Assembly: GCA_031216445.1 (NCBI GenBank)
Contig: CM062213.1
Coordinates: 10,727,501 to 10,791,500 of the forward strand
Direction of reading: 5' to 3'
Length of the DNA stretch: 64,000 bases
Origin: Lateolabrax maculatus
Taxonomy: Eukaryota > Chordata > Actinopteri > Acropomatiformes > Lateolabracidae
Shown here piece by piece: positions 11,301 to 25,304 of the stretch; within the stretch, counting starts at the first letter, position 1; every line of letters begins with the position of its first letter. A program made the translations under genes and the position numbers. The notes beneath the pieces were generated by a model, which was given only the letters and a program-made list of their open reading frames with translations, was not told the DNA's origin and searched no databases.

Positions 11301-14300
11301 GATGCAAATAACTCTGCATCTACCATTTATTATATTGAAGAACAGGTTCCGCTCAGTGTCCCAAAGAAGCAATTTGGCATTTTGACTTTGTCTGTCAGTA
11401 CTTCTTTTTATCCCATAACAGTGATGTGTTTAAATCCTTACCTTAAGCCTGCCGCTGTTGTTCCAGACAAAAAAATTGAGGAATTGTTTTGTAGGTTTTG
11501 TTTCCCTCCATAAAACTCCTCACCCTTTAAAAGATAACAAAAGACAAAGCACTCTCAAGAGTGTTAAGGTCTTTCATTATTTTGCAACTGATCAATACAT
11601 TCATTAAAGTTATTAAAGGTAAACACTAAAGCAGCTATATACTTGAGTTAAGCATTAAAGTGTCAATGTAATATTAATGGTAAAACAATCTTCACTCTAT
11701 TTGACAACTCCTCAAGGATGCTGGGAGCAGTCAAATAGCTAAATAATTGCCAAAGTCAGCATAGTGAAGGTACTGTGGGTCCTTCCAAAATAATAAGATG
11801 TCAAACAAAAAGAGAGGAAGAAACAAGAATGTAAACAGATCAATTTGTAAACCAATAACAAGTGTGCTAGTGGTTATTATGGACACCTACTGTCAAAGGA
11901 GATTTAGTTTAGTATATAGTTTGGCTTTAAAAACTCTACACTATCTTTGTCTCCTACTGTGTATTTGAGTCTATTATATGAACCTGCCAGTGCTGCTGGT
12001 GTTTCATCTGACCAGCTAGTTAATGGCATTAATTTGGCATCGGTCCTAATCATTTCCTTTTGGATTGCAAGGAAGAAAACAATCACAGCTCTGTTGTTGG
12101 GAAGTACGGGACCATTTGAACCACACAGATTAAATTATATTTCATACTGAACTTAATAATTATTATTCAACGAAGTTCAATAAGTTTAAAGGAAAAGAGA
12201 TCCATAGTCACACACAGCCCCTCATCTTGATAAGATCACATAATTTACAAAGTGAAATCTTGGATGTGTCACAAGTTTAAAAGTAATACTGCAGTGCTGA
12301 TGTAATCAGCAACCTGAAAATAAATCTCTACATGGAAAATTCCTTTAATTTCACAGACTGGACCTTGTTTTTGTCTCAGTTTAGGTCATCATTCCTATCC
12401 ATTATGGTAACATCTTAATCACCAATATCATTGCTGATGTCTAGGGACATGGCCACAGCATTAAAATAAAATACAAGAAATGCTTGCAATAAGACAATAA
12501 GACACATTTTAATCAGATCAGCCTATGGTCATTGTTAATGGGACAACCCTGTGTCCCTGTATCGTGTGATTTGATTTGTGATGGCCTTTGCAAGGCATGT
12601 TGCAGCACTAAAAACAGCATATCTCCAAGAAAAAATTACACTACACCTGAGATTTCAAGTATTTTTCCACAGGTGCTGTAGAAGTATAATTCTATGCTGC
12701 CAACATGATATGTTGTCTCCTTTGAACTATTAAAAAAAAAGTGGCACATGGGATTGCAAATTCAGTGCATTTTTGCAGCTATAACAGTCCGTTGGGTCTA
12801 TTTTATATACCAATAAACATACATTTATGGTTTATCACATTTGTTAGAAACTTGAAATTGGTTTTCAAATACTTTATTTGAAGATCCCCTTTAGGAACAT
12901 TAAGGAAAATGTCAAAAACTTTGCTGAAGCAGCACGAGTGGGTTGCCATGGAGGTGGTTTAGTTTTATGGTTAAATCAACGGAAGAACTCCATTCACTGA
13001 AGACAGCCACGAAATATGGTTGAAAGCTTGGGAAACACAATGTAAGAGCACCTTGTGTTGAGTATTTTATAATCAAGCTGCCTATCTTCAAGATCAAGTA
13101 TGAACATCCCGCACAACGTTGCTGTATTTGTTTTTGAAAAATACTTTAGGAGTCTCTTAGGGTTTCCTTCATCTGTGTTGTTTGTCTTATTATTTTGCCC
13201 AACATAAAAAATCTAAATCTAAATTACAATCCAATAGGTATCTTTGGAATTTTTTAATTTTTTTATTTATATAATTTAAGACTATAAAACCCAACAGTAA
13301 ATGAGACAGACTACAATCTCTTTCCAGGTTATTGTGCTGCTGATATTCCTGAAACAATTTCTGAAAAGTCAGTCAAATGGAAATCTCTTCCTTCAGAAAG
13401 AAATCTGACACCTACTTATGGACATAAAACCTGGACTGGAAAACCTATTAGTGTGGGGACCCCTTCAAGCTTGCCTCCGGGTGAAGATCAAGGGAAAGTA
13501 GTCACTGGCAGAATATTTCGATTGTTTCAGGGGAAAAAAAGAAAGATTTTAATCACAAGAGGGTTGCCACTGCTGCCATTTTGTCATTGAGGCTGAGTTT
13601 AATGAGAGCTGTAGTGAGGGGCAGAGAAGTACATGTAGAACACTTGATCCTGAGGGTGAATGTGCCCCTGTAGGTCTGCGACCTTTCTGATAGAACTGAA
13701 CTGATCCTTCACCATGAAATTCAGATTGGTTATCCTTTCTTGGGAGGTTTGGACAGTTACTACAGGCTGCCATGGCTGTATAGGGCAATTGAAATATGAG
13801 CAAATGTAGATTAGGACCAGGGGGGAGGTACGTCATATATTGTATGACATTTAAAGTCAGTTTCACCTTGTGTTGGACAGATGATAAATATCCCCTTCAA
13901 CATTACCACCCAGACACTGACAAATAGGGTGAATGTGATCACTGCTGAAAGGGTAAAGTCTATGGGGAGACGGTGTGTGTATGGAATCAGCGATATCACT
14001 GCCTGCTTCACTGCTTCCCAAATCGAGGCAGGGATCAGGAGTGACTCAGTCCTCTGCTGTGGTTTCAAGCAAGAGGTAACATCCCTGCTAATTAAGCCGG
14101 GGACAAACTGCACCATTGTATAGGAATAAAGTAAGGATGCAATGGGATCAGATGTGTGTGGTATAATGAGCACGTCACATTAATGAGTCCAGCAATATCT
14201 GAGGGGAAAGACAACGGAATCAGAAGCATCAAGTTTCTGACTCTGGACAACCTCTGTTTTCAATCAAAGTCAACTCCCAAATGTGTTCCTGCTCACTCTC

Positions 14301-15642
14301 CCATGCACGTATACACAAACACCACCTCCCCTTCTGAAGTGTTTACACTCTTGCTTGCTTTGACCTGAGGTTTCCACAAGCATTGGGTTTATTGAATTAA
14401 AACTAAACCTGGTTACTTTTCTTTCAAAGAAAACAATCAATTCCAATGCTACAGATTTGTTGCACACTTTGAAATTGCAAATGACAGATGAATCTTATGT
14501 AACTGAGCTCCTAATCCGATTTGGCCAAAGAAATAACAGAAATACGATGGAAAGTTTGAAGATGGAGGCGATATGTTGGCAAATAGACAGTCATCCAGCT
14601 ATTTGGTGGAAAAAAAACAGCATTTTTATGATCATTTATACAGATGCTGATTCAATAGTTACACCGCAGCAGCAAAGCCCAAAGGTTAAGCTATGCACAC
14701 AGTAAAAGTACAAAAATGTCAACATCTGTTAGTGACTACATGGGCAGCTAATGTTGAAAGATAAATCTATTATGTAACCACTCCAGGTTCATTTCAGTTT
14801 AAAGTGCATATTACACTGGACCTTAAAACATGCAATAAAGAAAATAGGAAAAATTAAGGAAATAATTAAGAAAAAACATATTGCAACATATAAAACAACA
14901 TAATGTGGATTAAAATTACAAGTAGCAATAGAAAACTGGATATTAACTGTGACACTGGCTACAAGTTGACTACAAATAGAAGTTAAGTTTACATCTGCTT
15001 ATGTCTAAACATACAAACTAAATATTTACCACACAAAACAAATGTTTAAATTGATTCAAGTATTGATTTCATATTCCTCTGAACTCCTGAAGTAACCTGA
15101 TGAAATTCAGGGAGCCGCAACTCATCACGGATCACAAGACTACAAAGTATGTTAAAACACGAAACATTTATTCATACCATGACACAGTAAGTAAACAATG
15201 AGACTTCAGAAAAATCCCAGCAAATGTCAGACCAGAATGTGCGTAAAAAAAATAACTTCTTGATATGCTTGAAAGTCAGTCAAAAGTTTATTGGTTTTGT
15301 TTACCGGTGAGAGATCTTTTGCTCTCTCCTTCCTTTTCTTCCATCTTTCCTTACGATTTACGTCGTCGTTTTCCAAGGACAGGCAAGGAAGCTGCATCGT
15401 CTCCTCTCGAGCTGGATGTTCGCTTTCGATTTGAAGTCTGCTCTGTGTCTCTACATAAGAACATTTTCAAAAATGACCTTTTAGTCTTTTGTGAATGGAG
15501 GACAATAGAAATATGCAACATTTGAACATCTGAAAAACAAAGTTTTATGTTGTATCATTAGTAGACTTTCATGCCCTAAACATAGTGTAAAGGAAAAAAA
15601 AGAAACGTCAAGCAAATAGTGGTGAAGGTACCAGGCTTTTAA

Positions 15643-15644
<2 letters not shown>

Positions 15645-15681
<37 letters not shown>
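15645..15681. repeat. (CA)n microsatellite
   Basis: An uninterrupted CA run of about 18 repeats in intergenic DNA. Confidence 0.95.
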
Positions 15682-15683
<2 letters not shown>

Positions 15684-18600
15684 ATCTGAACAGGTGCAAT
15701 GTGTCCCATTCCGCAGTGAAATATTTTAAACGGACTTCTGTGCACTAATCATATAAATGTACTATGCACCAGCTGCTTGGCTTCTGCACAGAATCTACCA
15801 AAAACAAAACAAAACAACAACAAAAAAATTACAGCAGTAAATAACCAACCTACCATGATGTTCATTTCTGGAATATGCATCAGCTATGGCCCTTGATCTT
15901 AAAGTCTTAAAGCCATAAGGACCGGGCATTAATCAAACTACAGTGAAAAAAAGTATTTTTAAACATGCCTTCTCTCCTGCCATTCACCAACAGACTTGGA
16001 TGTGTATCTTGAGAAAAGGACACATTGGAGAGGTTGGGAAAAGCCTACAATTGAATCACTTTAAAGACTAAGTTATTTTCGGGTCAAGCATCTGCCAACA
16101 GGATTATATTAACTGTTACCATTTTGTTCGGTCAAATCTACTAAGGCTTGAATAATAGCCATAATGTATGTGGTAAATGGGAAGTTAAAATGAATGCCTA
16201 TTTGGCAGCATTTCATACAGTCAGTTAACACTGAAAATCTGTTTACTTTGACCAACTAATTCACAGAAGATGCTATAAATTCTGCAGACTGCAATCAACT
16301 AACAGGAAATGGAGGGAAGTGCATAGTCTGAGTGCATTTATACTTAATTATGATGTTGCTGAAGTGATAGGAAGAAAAAAAAACAAAAAACAATTCTGAC
16401 TGTATTTTGAGCATCAAGCTGCTTGACACCCCTCCAGCATATACATTACAATGGACTAAGTGGTTGCTCACACCAGTAAAAATCACTTGGCTATAACGGC
16501 TACAGGCATGTGTCCAGTTAAATGGAAAAATCTATGTTAATGCTGACACAAAGCTCTTACATAGTGTCTGTCCACCCAGCAAAGTGACAAACAAAACATT
16601 TCCATTTTTGGTTGGCTGAGAAGACAGATTTCTCACCAGAACAAATTATTCTCTTTTGTAGAAAGTTATCTTTTCACAAAAATTAGGTTAACCTCAGCTG
16701 GGCACTGTACATTTGTAATAATCTTGTACATGGTGTTAATGCACTCTTTGTGATTTAACTGGTCCTTTTTGCACAGCCAGAAATGTATGACTCAGCACAG
16801 CTCACACTGTGTCGCTCAATCGACTGGTCACAACACGGGTGCTCACATTGAATGTAAACACGAAACCCCTGATCGGTTTTGTTCATTGACAATGCGAGAA
16901 AAGTTAATTCAAACGAGACAACCCTCTTTCTCCAATATGTTGACAATGAAGAGAAAAGCGCGCTTACTTGCAATTCTACTATTAATGGGAAAGCAGGGGA
17001 AAAAAATACACAAAAACAAACTTACTCCATCCATATTAAAACACGCTGACAACAGTTTATAATGGATCTTTTGACAGCAGCCATGTGAAAAATTGGACAG
17101 CTGCTCAAACTGCAAACAACCGACCAAAATGTATGGCATAAATCCATTCGAACATCTGACAGCCAGTTCGCTGATCATTCCGGCAATTTATGTCATGATC
17201 CCTGTCAAATTAGACAATAATTCTAACATTTGTTACTGCCCAGCTAAAAGGATGTCTTGAGAAAGGGTTCCTTTGGACTGGACACTCATGTAAGTTTAGT
17301 AACATTCAGACTTATTATCTCTGTATATTAATAAGTATACTGTAATTCTGTCAGATTTAATTAAGAGTCAATTTATCAATCAACTACATAAAATTTTTGG
17401 TAAATGTAAGATTTTTCTTCACTAAAACACAATGCAAGTTGAATAAAAGTGACATTTTAATAATGCTATTTGGAATATAAATATATAAATTAAAATACTG
17501 TTGTATTCATTAAAATATATGCACCTACTTAAAGTAAACAAGTGTTTGCACATTTTAACATTAATTCTACAGTTGGAAGATTATGCATATTATAGTACAG
17601 TTTTTTATTTATTTTTGAGACTTTTTTTCATCTGCACTTTGATTCAGTTGGTATAACAAGAAAATACACAATTACAATTCTCCGTTTTTATTCTGATGGA
17701 AACCTTACTGTACTCTAAATGAGCTGCTTTCCCCTTATGGATTACATACCGCCACTTCAATATTTTTTGCTACCACGTGAGCCCTGGTGGACTGGACAGC
17801 TCAGCATGCAGTGTTAAGTTATAACCCCATTACTGAATCACCTCTGACATAAGCTGGTGGACACAGAGATCTCCTCCATAAGAAATGTTCAGAGAACATG
17901 GCTTAGAAGTCAGAGGGGGGGCCCTAAAACCAGTGTCTTGCATGTGGAACCACTTAAAGATTCACATGAAGGGCTCTCTTAAGATGATCATTCTTCAGAT
18001 ATATATCCCCCTCCAGCCAGTGACAAGATCCTATGCCTCTTTATCTTGACTGTATGGACTGGAAAAACAAAATTCCAGCATTGGAATTTGGGTCAGAAGT
18101 CCACATCTGGCTAGGAAAAGGCTGGGGACACGTCTAGTATCGTATAAGTATAGTGGATTACTGGTAAACAAGTGGCTGGCCTCTGTGCAAAATGTAGATT
18201 TAACATTAAAACGATCAACAGCTTACTTGTCGTTTGTGCCAGAGTCTGACAAAGTCTGCAGGATGGAGATAAAGCTTTGCCTGATGGAAATAAAATTTAC
18301 TCTCACACTCGTTACAGGCAGGTTTGGACTTTGCCTGAGGGTCATTCAGAGAGAGATGAAGACCGGAGTTTTGATTATCCACAACAAACACATTCAGATG
18401 TATGTGCTTATGTTGTTTTTTTCAGTAGTGAGAAAGTAAAGCTTTCTGTATGTGGAATGTCCTTGAAAAAGACTTGCCTGTGTGTGGGTTTCAAAACAGC
18501 ACAGTACTATGATAAGATTGTATTGAAACTATAATGTGCCGGAGAATAATGTGATAAGTAGGCAGCATCTTTTGACAGAACATGTCCTACCAATGACAAG

Positions 18601-19559
18601 GGTTTGTTCAACAGCACAAGGCTACACCACCAGTAAAGACGAGAGGGAGAGAAGATACAATGCTGCGTAGGCAATGCAGCACCACCTTCTGTAACTAAAA
18701 GGTACGGTCCTCTGACTTTATGCGCAGTTCGCAAGTAAATGAGTCTGGGACAGTGTGGTTGTTTATGTGAGTCCTCTAGGGGTGAAGAGCTCTGTGTGGC
18801 TGTCTTATTGCACTGTCAAAATCATTCGACAGAGATGACAGCAATAATAGCCCAGTACCAAAATGATAGAGAAAAAAAGAGGTTAAAAGAATACAGAAAG
18901 CAGTCTTCCAAATACAGTATATATTAAGTCTCAATATTCTGCCTACTTGTCACAGCTATAATTGGTTCAAAATATGACAACCACTACCCCTGGACAATTA
19001 CGTAACTCTGTTTCTGAACAGTGTATTGGATAAAACCATTTTCCAGGGACGTTGAGTTGTCTAAACAATCACCAGGAGCTCAGGGACACTAAATACAATA
19101 AAAACTTTTGTTGATAAGAATAACTTGATGAGCAGTGTTATCTTGGTATGTCTGATAACAAGTGAATTTCCCACACTTCCTCAAGGAAAAGCATTATATT
19201 ACATGGTCATAGAACACTCCAGGGATAACTTGTCCAACCTTAGCTGTGAGTGAAAAGAAACATCTATGAAAACAGGCTTACGGACATACAGTACTGCAGG
19301 CTTAGCTGCTTTTGTTTTATTGTGGCTTGCGGGCCACCATTAAGTCCCCCTCAACAAAGTAATAGTAGGCTTGGACAAAAGCAATGACAGGGGAGGAATG
19401 TCAAGGCATTCTTATAATGAGAACTAGAACACACAGGGAAACATTTTCCCATCTGTGCTAGAGCTACTTCTTTGCTTTTACAAAAACGGAGCATATACAT
19501 ATCGTCCTTTGACTTTTAACACAGACTGCTGGATAGACAAAGAATATCTGTAAAGCCCA

Positions 19560-19960
19560 CTTGACAGTTTCTGCTGTCCATGTGACGTAAATGTCGTCTG
19601 CCCATGTGCGCGAAGGTCCACCGGACCCTGCGCAGCCCAAAATGTGTGACTGCGCCGACTGTACGTATAGCAAGCATGCTGATTGCTGGTTCTTTTCTCG
19701 TTAAGCAGTCGCTCATTATTTTCTCTTTTTGCCCTTTTCTTGTTAAGCACTTCTTGCTCTCGTGAGGTTGCCATAACCTGCATGATTCTTTTTGATTTTT
19801 ATTGCGTTTGGCAAACAACGTTATGGTGCATTACCGCCCCCAACTGGAATGGAGTGTGGATCGGGAATGCGCATGCTTGGAACGCCAGACGAACACAGAC
19901 CCTCGATTGTGGTATGAGTGGAACAGCCTGCATGTCTGCGCCACTGAAGTCCACAGCTGT
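19560..19960. other. CpG-richer patch, possibly an old transposon remnant
   Basis: CpG dinucleotides are clearly denser here than in the flanks (words such as GTGCGCGAAGG, TGCGCCGACTG and GGGAATGCGCATG). The stretch around 19828-19860 (ACCGCCCCCAACTGG, then GGAGTGTGGAT) resembles words I associate with dispersed fish repeats. No convincing protein is encoded on either strand. It could be a decayed mobile element or the CpG-rich start of a non-coding transcript; the sequence alone does not decide. Confidence 0.3.
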
Positions 19961-20618
19961 ACCAAACATGAAATGTATAGTATGTCCGAGCCTTAAGTGG
20001 AATCTTCATGTACATGATCGGCAGACTAGGAATAAAAATGTTCATACATCCACAAACAAACCGTCACACCATTGATCAAAACATGCTTCTCTTATGCTAA
20101 TTAGAAGTGCGCTGTACAATTAACAACTATGATAATTTTCCCAATAAAAAAACATCCACGTTTATTTTCTATAGTTATTTTTGGGAGAACTGGAAGGAGC
20201 AGCTCAATAATGTCATACACTTTGCTGCCGCCGCTGATACCTGGTCTAGTCGTACATCCTAACCTTGTGTCTCACAATACACCTGGTCGACAAAGAAGGG
20301 AATCTTCAAAGCAGATGCCTTCAGACGGCCTATTTTCCAGACAAACACACCGCAGAGATAATTGCCCAGGGGTTTGTGGAAGCACTTGCATCATGGGTAC
20401 TCAGCAAGGACCGCCAGGTTAAAGGATAACGCTGGTGTTAATTACTCTTTCCCTTAATGACATTGTAGCCTATGTATTTAGTAGGTGTCAACCAACCTGT
20501 TAATTGATCCTTCCCTAAGCCCCACCACTTTGTTGATTTGTAATACATTACCATAAAACAGCTGTGAAATGAATAATTACCAAAACGACTTGGAAAGTAA
20601 TGCTACATGCTTATTATG

Positions 20619-20624
20619 TTTATT
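20619..20624 (-). terminator. Candidate rad18 poly(A) signal (AATAAA)
   Basis: TTTATT on plus reads AATAAA on minus, about 370 nt past the rad18 stop codon. That would give a 3' UTR of ordinary length. Other AATAAA-like hexamers occur further on in this AT-rich DNA, so the real cleavage site is unproven. Confidence 0.35.
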
Positions 20625-20993
20625 ACTTGGTTTTGACTTACTACTGCCACCCAAAGTAAAGAAGAACATTCTAACGATTGTAACGTAAGAAATTCTACAT
20701 TAGATTTCTTTGTTTTTTCTGAAGTATAAGGCTTGGGCTTCAAACATCAATGGGCACGAAAGCTTATCTAAGTGTATGTGGGATGCCCAATACGCCCAAT
20801 ATTTATCAACTTGCACAAAGAACAGCAATCCTGACAGCAACAGTGTGTTGACATCCAATCTGTGCATCAACGCAAACCTGCAATTACTTGTAATGGAAAA
20901 TAGACTGTATAGCATTCCTAGCATTACTGGTGGAACAGTAAAAAACAAAAATGACATTACTTTTCTTGACAGTAGCAATGACAGCAGAATCAC

Positions 20994-21042
20994 TTACTCA
21001 AGGTTTTTTCCAGGCTCTGGACCAAAGATGTCTGAAATAGAA
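20994..21042 (-). CDS. rad18: rad18 terminal coding exon 12
   Basis: Forty-nine nt after acceptor CATTACAG encode SSISDIFGPEPGKNLE and TAA. The phase matches exon 11, and the total length becomes exactly 481 codons. A 3.8 kb intron separates it from exon 11. Confidence 0.9.
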
Positions 21043-24000
21043 CTGTAATGGGAGAAAGAGGGAGAGAAAGAAAGGAAGAATAGGTTATTTACAAAAGTTT
21101 AATTTGAGTATTTGCTGTTTCATAAGAAAAACTTGGTACACTGGTCTGTGACCAAACTGCCGTGAAAGCGAGCCGTTTGTAATAGACTGTGATGCTCTGC
21201 AATCTATGAATGATACCTATTTATTCAGAGCTTGTGTTTCACTTTATCGCACATCCTACAGACCCATCTGTCAGTGGAAAAGTCACTGACAAGACAAAAA
21301 AAAAAGTTTCATATCCGTGTTTTAGCCCTATAATGATATTTCAAAAAGGAGTCAAATCTAGATAGAAATCTAAAAGGAGTCAAATCTAGACAAATCTAGA
21401 TCAGTCAAATCAAAGAAGGTATAGCTGCATGAGGCTGCCTCAGGCAAACACTTATATAACAAGTCACATGGGTAAAGAGCCTCATTTATAACCATTGCGT
21501 ACGCGCTAAACAGGGTCTAAAAGATGATTTATGCTCCATTAAGACATAATAAAAGGTCCTAAGCATAATCAACCCCAAATCAACACTGGAACGGGTTAAA
21601 AGTCTTTCACTTGTCCAGCCAAAATACAGCTCGACATTTTGTTGAAAGTCTGCGGGGTAATAAATTTAAGGAAACTTATTATATATTATATTATATATTA
21701 TATTATAGACTTATTGTAGGTGAAAATATGTAAAAATGAAAGACGTATTTCAGTAAGAGCTCAGTGCAAAAACACAGCACTAGATGATCTTGGTAAAGAA
21801 GATTATTTGAGAGTGAGAAGCAATTCAATCCTTGACATTGAGTTTTTCCTAAGAAATTGTGAATTAGCAATAATGGTAGATTTGTTTTTTTACTGATAAA
21901 ATGTTCCCACACATTTGTAGCTTTGGGTGGATAGGTAGGTCATATCCTGTCGTCCAATTCTCTCCCTATGTCTTCAGTACTCTCGTACCCACAACAGGTT
22001 GCAGTGCTGAAATTATTTGGTGCACACTGTAAGCTGGTCTCATTTCTCATCTATATTCATGCTCAGCCAGCCCTCAAAATACAAAAAATCTTCCACACTA
22101 CAGAACACAAAATTACTATTCTGTTGTTACTTGAATGTGACGATGCTTTTCTGCAGGGTTTTGTTTGTACAACAGCTCATCTAGACCGTTCAGGTTGTTA
22201 AAACTCCTCTGGCACAAACATATAATTTATGGCTGGAGACACCTTAGTTTTTGTGTGACGATTTGAGGTAATTTAAGTCATAAATTTAAGCCACACTATT
22301 GTGGTGTTTATGGATATTGAAAGCACAATCTGACTGCTGGAGTTTAAAAGAATTAATATCTTACATCATTACTTTTTTTTTAATGGGGGTATAAAATGCA
22401 AATAAAATACCAAAAATAAATTCAGTGTTTGTGTATTTCTCAGTCAATGATGAAAGGAAATGAAAGTAATTCTACCTTTAAAATTGCATAAAGCTATGAT
22501 TTCTTTATACAACGGCACAAATGGTAACCAGACATAGATTGCCTGTTCAGTCCAATTAATTGGAATGGGGACTGAAATACACATGCCACGCAATACAAAA
22601 ACACTTAATCTGTAGTCAATAAAACAAGGTGCTTCATAACAACACCATAGCAGTTAGTGAAAGTTACACATCGAGCTATTTAGCATCAGTAAAAATACAT
22701 ATTATTAGAGACAGATTCAATTCTACGTATATACATATACAAAAACATACACTACAATGATGCAAGCAATATTAGCAGATCTTACAAGAAAGTAATGTAT
22801 CATCAACCTGTAGTGTACCAGAATTGACTTGTTCTGGTAAACCCGCTTCATATTTACTCTCGGACTAGCTGTTTTCCTGGAAATTACTTTTGACAACTGC
22901 CAGAGAACACCAATTAACCTGTTGCATTATATCAATCATCATTGTTAAAATTACATGGGGAAGTCCATAATTAAGTAACCTTTACAATAAGGTGGTAAAT
23001 AAAGTTAATCAAACAAAATCAAATGGCTGTCGTATCTGCTAAAGATGGGGTTTTCCCCTTGAGAGGTACCGTAGTTTAAAGTTTGCCTCAACATACACTG
23101 TTGTTGTTCTGACACTCTTTAGCAAACACCAGGTTTTCCCATTCAGGATTGCCATTGGCCACCTCCACAGGCTGTACTTTTCGTGCGGCACATGAGAACC
23201 AAAACTACTGGTAAAAACTATAGCAATAGTATATATCAGCAGTTGTTGAGTAAATGTTATAAAAGAAGAATCTCTGGTTTCCATATTGGAAAAGACATCA
23301 TAATTTATTCAGTGAGGCCCATAGTAATCACAATAGGATTTTTCAATACCCGCACCTATCCAACCCTTGATAAGAGACCACTCGTCCAACATGCAAAAAT
23401 ATGAGTTAAATCAACCACCTGGAACCAAACCCACAAACCACCAACTTTATGAATCTCTCCCACCCTTACTTTTGTTGGCTCATTATGCAAACTTAACATC
23501 GCCTGTTTTTAACTTTTTTCTGACTAAGTTGGCCATATATTCTCAGTGGCAGAGCTTCTTTCTGCCAAGAAGTTTTTGCACCAGTGGTGTATACAAAAGC
23601 TACGGTTATTAACTTACTCAGAACGCTGCTTTGTCACTTTTTGACCCGCCGTTCCGAACCTGTGATATTTTCTAATAAGTTTACCTGAACCCTGCCCAGC
23701 TTGAATACATTGAGTCCTTCTACAAAAGCCACCATCGACAAGCAAAAAAAAAAACCTAACAAAAAAACATACAAAAAAAAAACATTTTGGGGTCTTTGAT
23801 ATAAAAGTATGCAAGGTGCTGAATGTAGTAAGCATTAAAGAGAAGCTTTTTAGTTCTAACTTGCATTTGTTGTTTTAACACCCAGCTTCCACAATGAAGA
23901 CATTACCACAGTTGCAGTGTGCCGAGGGCAACTACTTTCTGAATTACCTAGTTATACCTGATTTAATGAAATGCAGTCCAGAAACTAGTCCTGCAGTACT

Positions 24001-25270
24001 AATAATTAGGCCTCTTTTGACAACAGGCAGTCTGTAATTCCCTGCAAGTGAATGTAGGAGGGGAATATAAAGGGTGAAAGAGGATGTCCAAGGCCTATGT
24101 GGTGTCAAATCAAGTGCTAACTACTCCCACTGAGAATCTTCAAGGTTCAAGCTGAAATTCTCCGTATTATACTGTACAGGATTCAGTCGCATTATCATTT
24201 TTATATTGAGGATGTCATGTCATGTGACCATCTACTACCAACAGTCTATTTATTACACTGCAGTAAGTGTGTATGCTGTTAATTAGAACAGCTTGATACT
24301 TATATTCTACATCATAAAATGTTAAATGACAAGTGTATTTTCTAAATGTGATGTTGGGCCATATTTTTCTGAGTAATCATAGAACACAGAAGCGTTTGCA
24401 AGTCGTCCCCTTTTTTCAACATGTTTATGTCTGAATGCAATTAACTCAGATTGGGTTACCACAATAATGGACATTACTATGATGGAGTTTATAAAATACT
24501 AATTAAATATTAAATTAATCACAGAATATTACAATGATGTGCCACAAAAGAGGCGTGAAAATAAATGCTCATATTTAATATTTATGAAGAAATAGTATGA
24601 ATGCAGTCAGTAATGTCCTCCAGGATTTATGAATTGTAAGAGTTACAAGTTCATTGCTTTTTCAAAACAAATTAGAGGTGTGTTTAAGGTTCAAATCCAT
24701 CTTTCATATCTATTTCTGTGAAACTACAATTATTTATATTCAAACTGTAGAAAATTAGTCGAAAACAATGATCCCACCTTTCTGTGGCATGAAAAGGACC
24801 AACCTTTTACAACAAGCTTTGAGGGTGTAACCTACTGTAAGTGAATCAGGATGTGTCATTATCAAGTGCTCACCTGCTGATGGACACGTCACTATAAGTG
24901 GGGCTGGGTGAGAATTCAATCCCTCTCGCAGATGGCTCCAAATCGGCTTCTTCATCTTCTGCCTTCATCACTAAACAGGTTTTTGATTCTGCAACTTTAT
25001 CTGAAGGAGGAGCAGAAATATATATCAGGTCAGATATCCAAGGGGAACCAAACAGTGGAGAAATTACCTGTCAAAAGGAGTATGTATAAAATGAATGCCC
25101 CTAACAACTTGAGGTCCTTTGGACACTAGATTTTCTTATATTCTCGAAAGGTAAAAGCTGATTTAAAAAGGTCCTCTTGGTACTTTCACATATACCTAGC
25201 CTCTGACACAGTGGACGGTGGCATACAATTTTTGTGTGTGCCTTTTTATTTGTATATTGCGTACAAATTA

Positions 25271-25304
<34 letters not shown>

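Larger units (their letters stand above)
8420..20600. other. Long non-coding stretch downstream of rad18
   Basis: This 12 kb holds no exon that I can support. Open frames are short (the longest are about 120-130 codons, at 13811-14173 and 19683-20075) and show no recognisable family, conserved motif or splice-linked continuation. It contains a (CA)n at 15645-15681 and a CpG-richer patch at about 19560-19960. The 13.5-14.2 kb part is somewhat less AT-rich than its surroundings but remains unexplained. Regulatory DNA or a long non-coding RNA could be present without being visible by eye. Confidence 0.45.

Noticed and set aside
13811..14173. 120-codon minus-strand frame
   Set aside because: It has no recognisable domain, no splice-linked continuation, and overlaps an equally long frame on the other strand.
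19683..20075. 130-codon plus-strand frame in the CpG-rich patch
   Set aside because: Cys/His content raised the idea of a zinc-finger or transposase fragment, but spacing fits no family and competing frames overlap it on the other strand.
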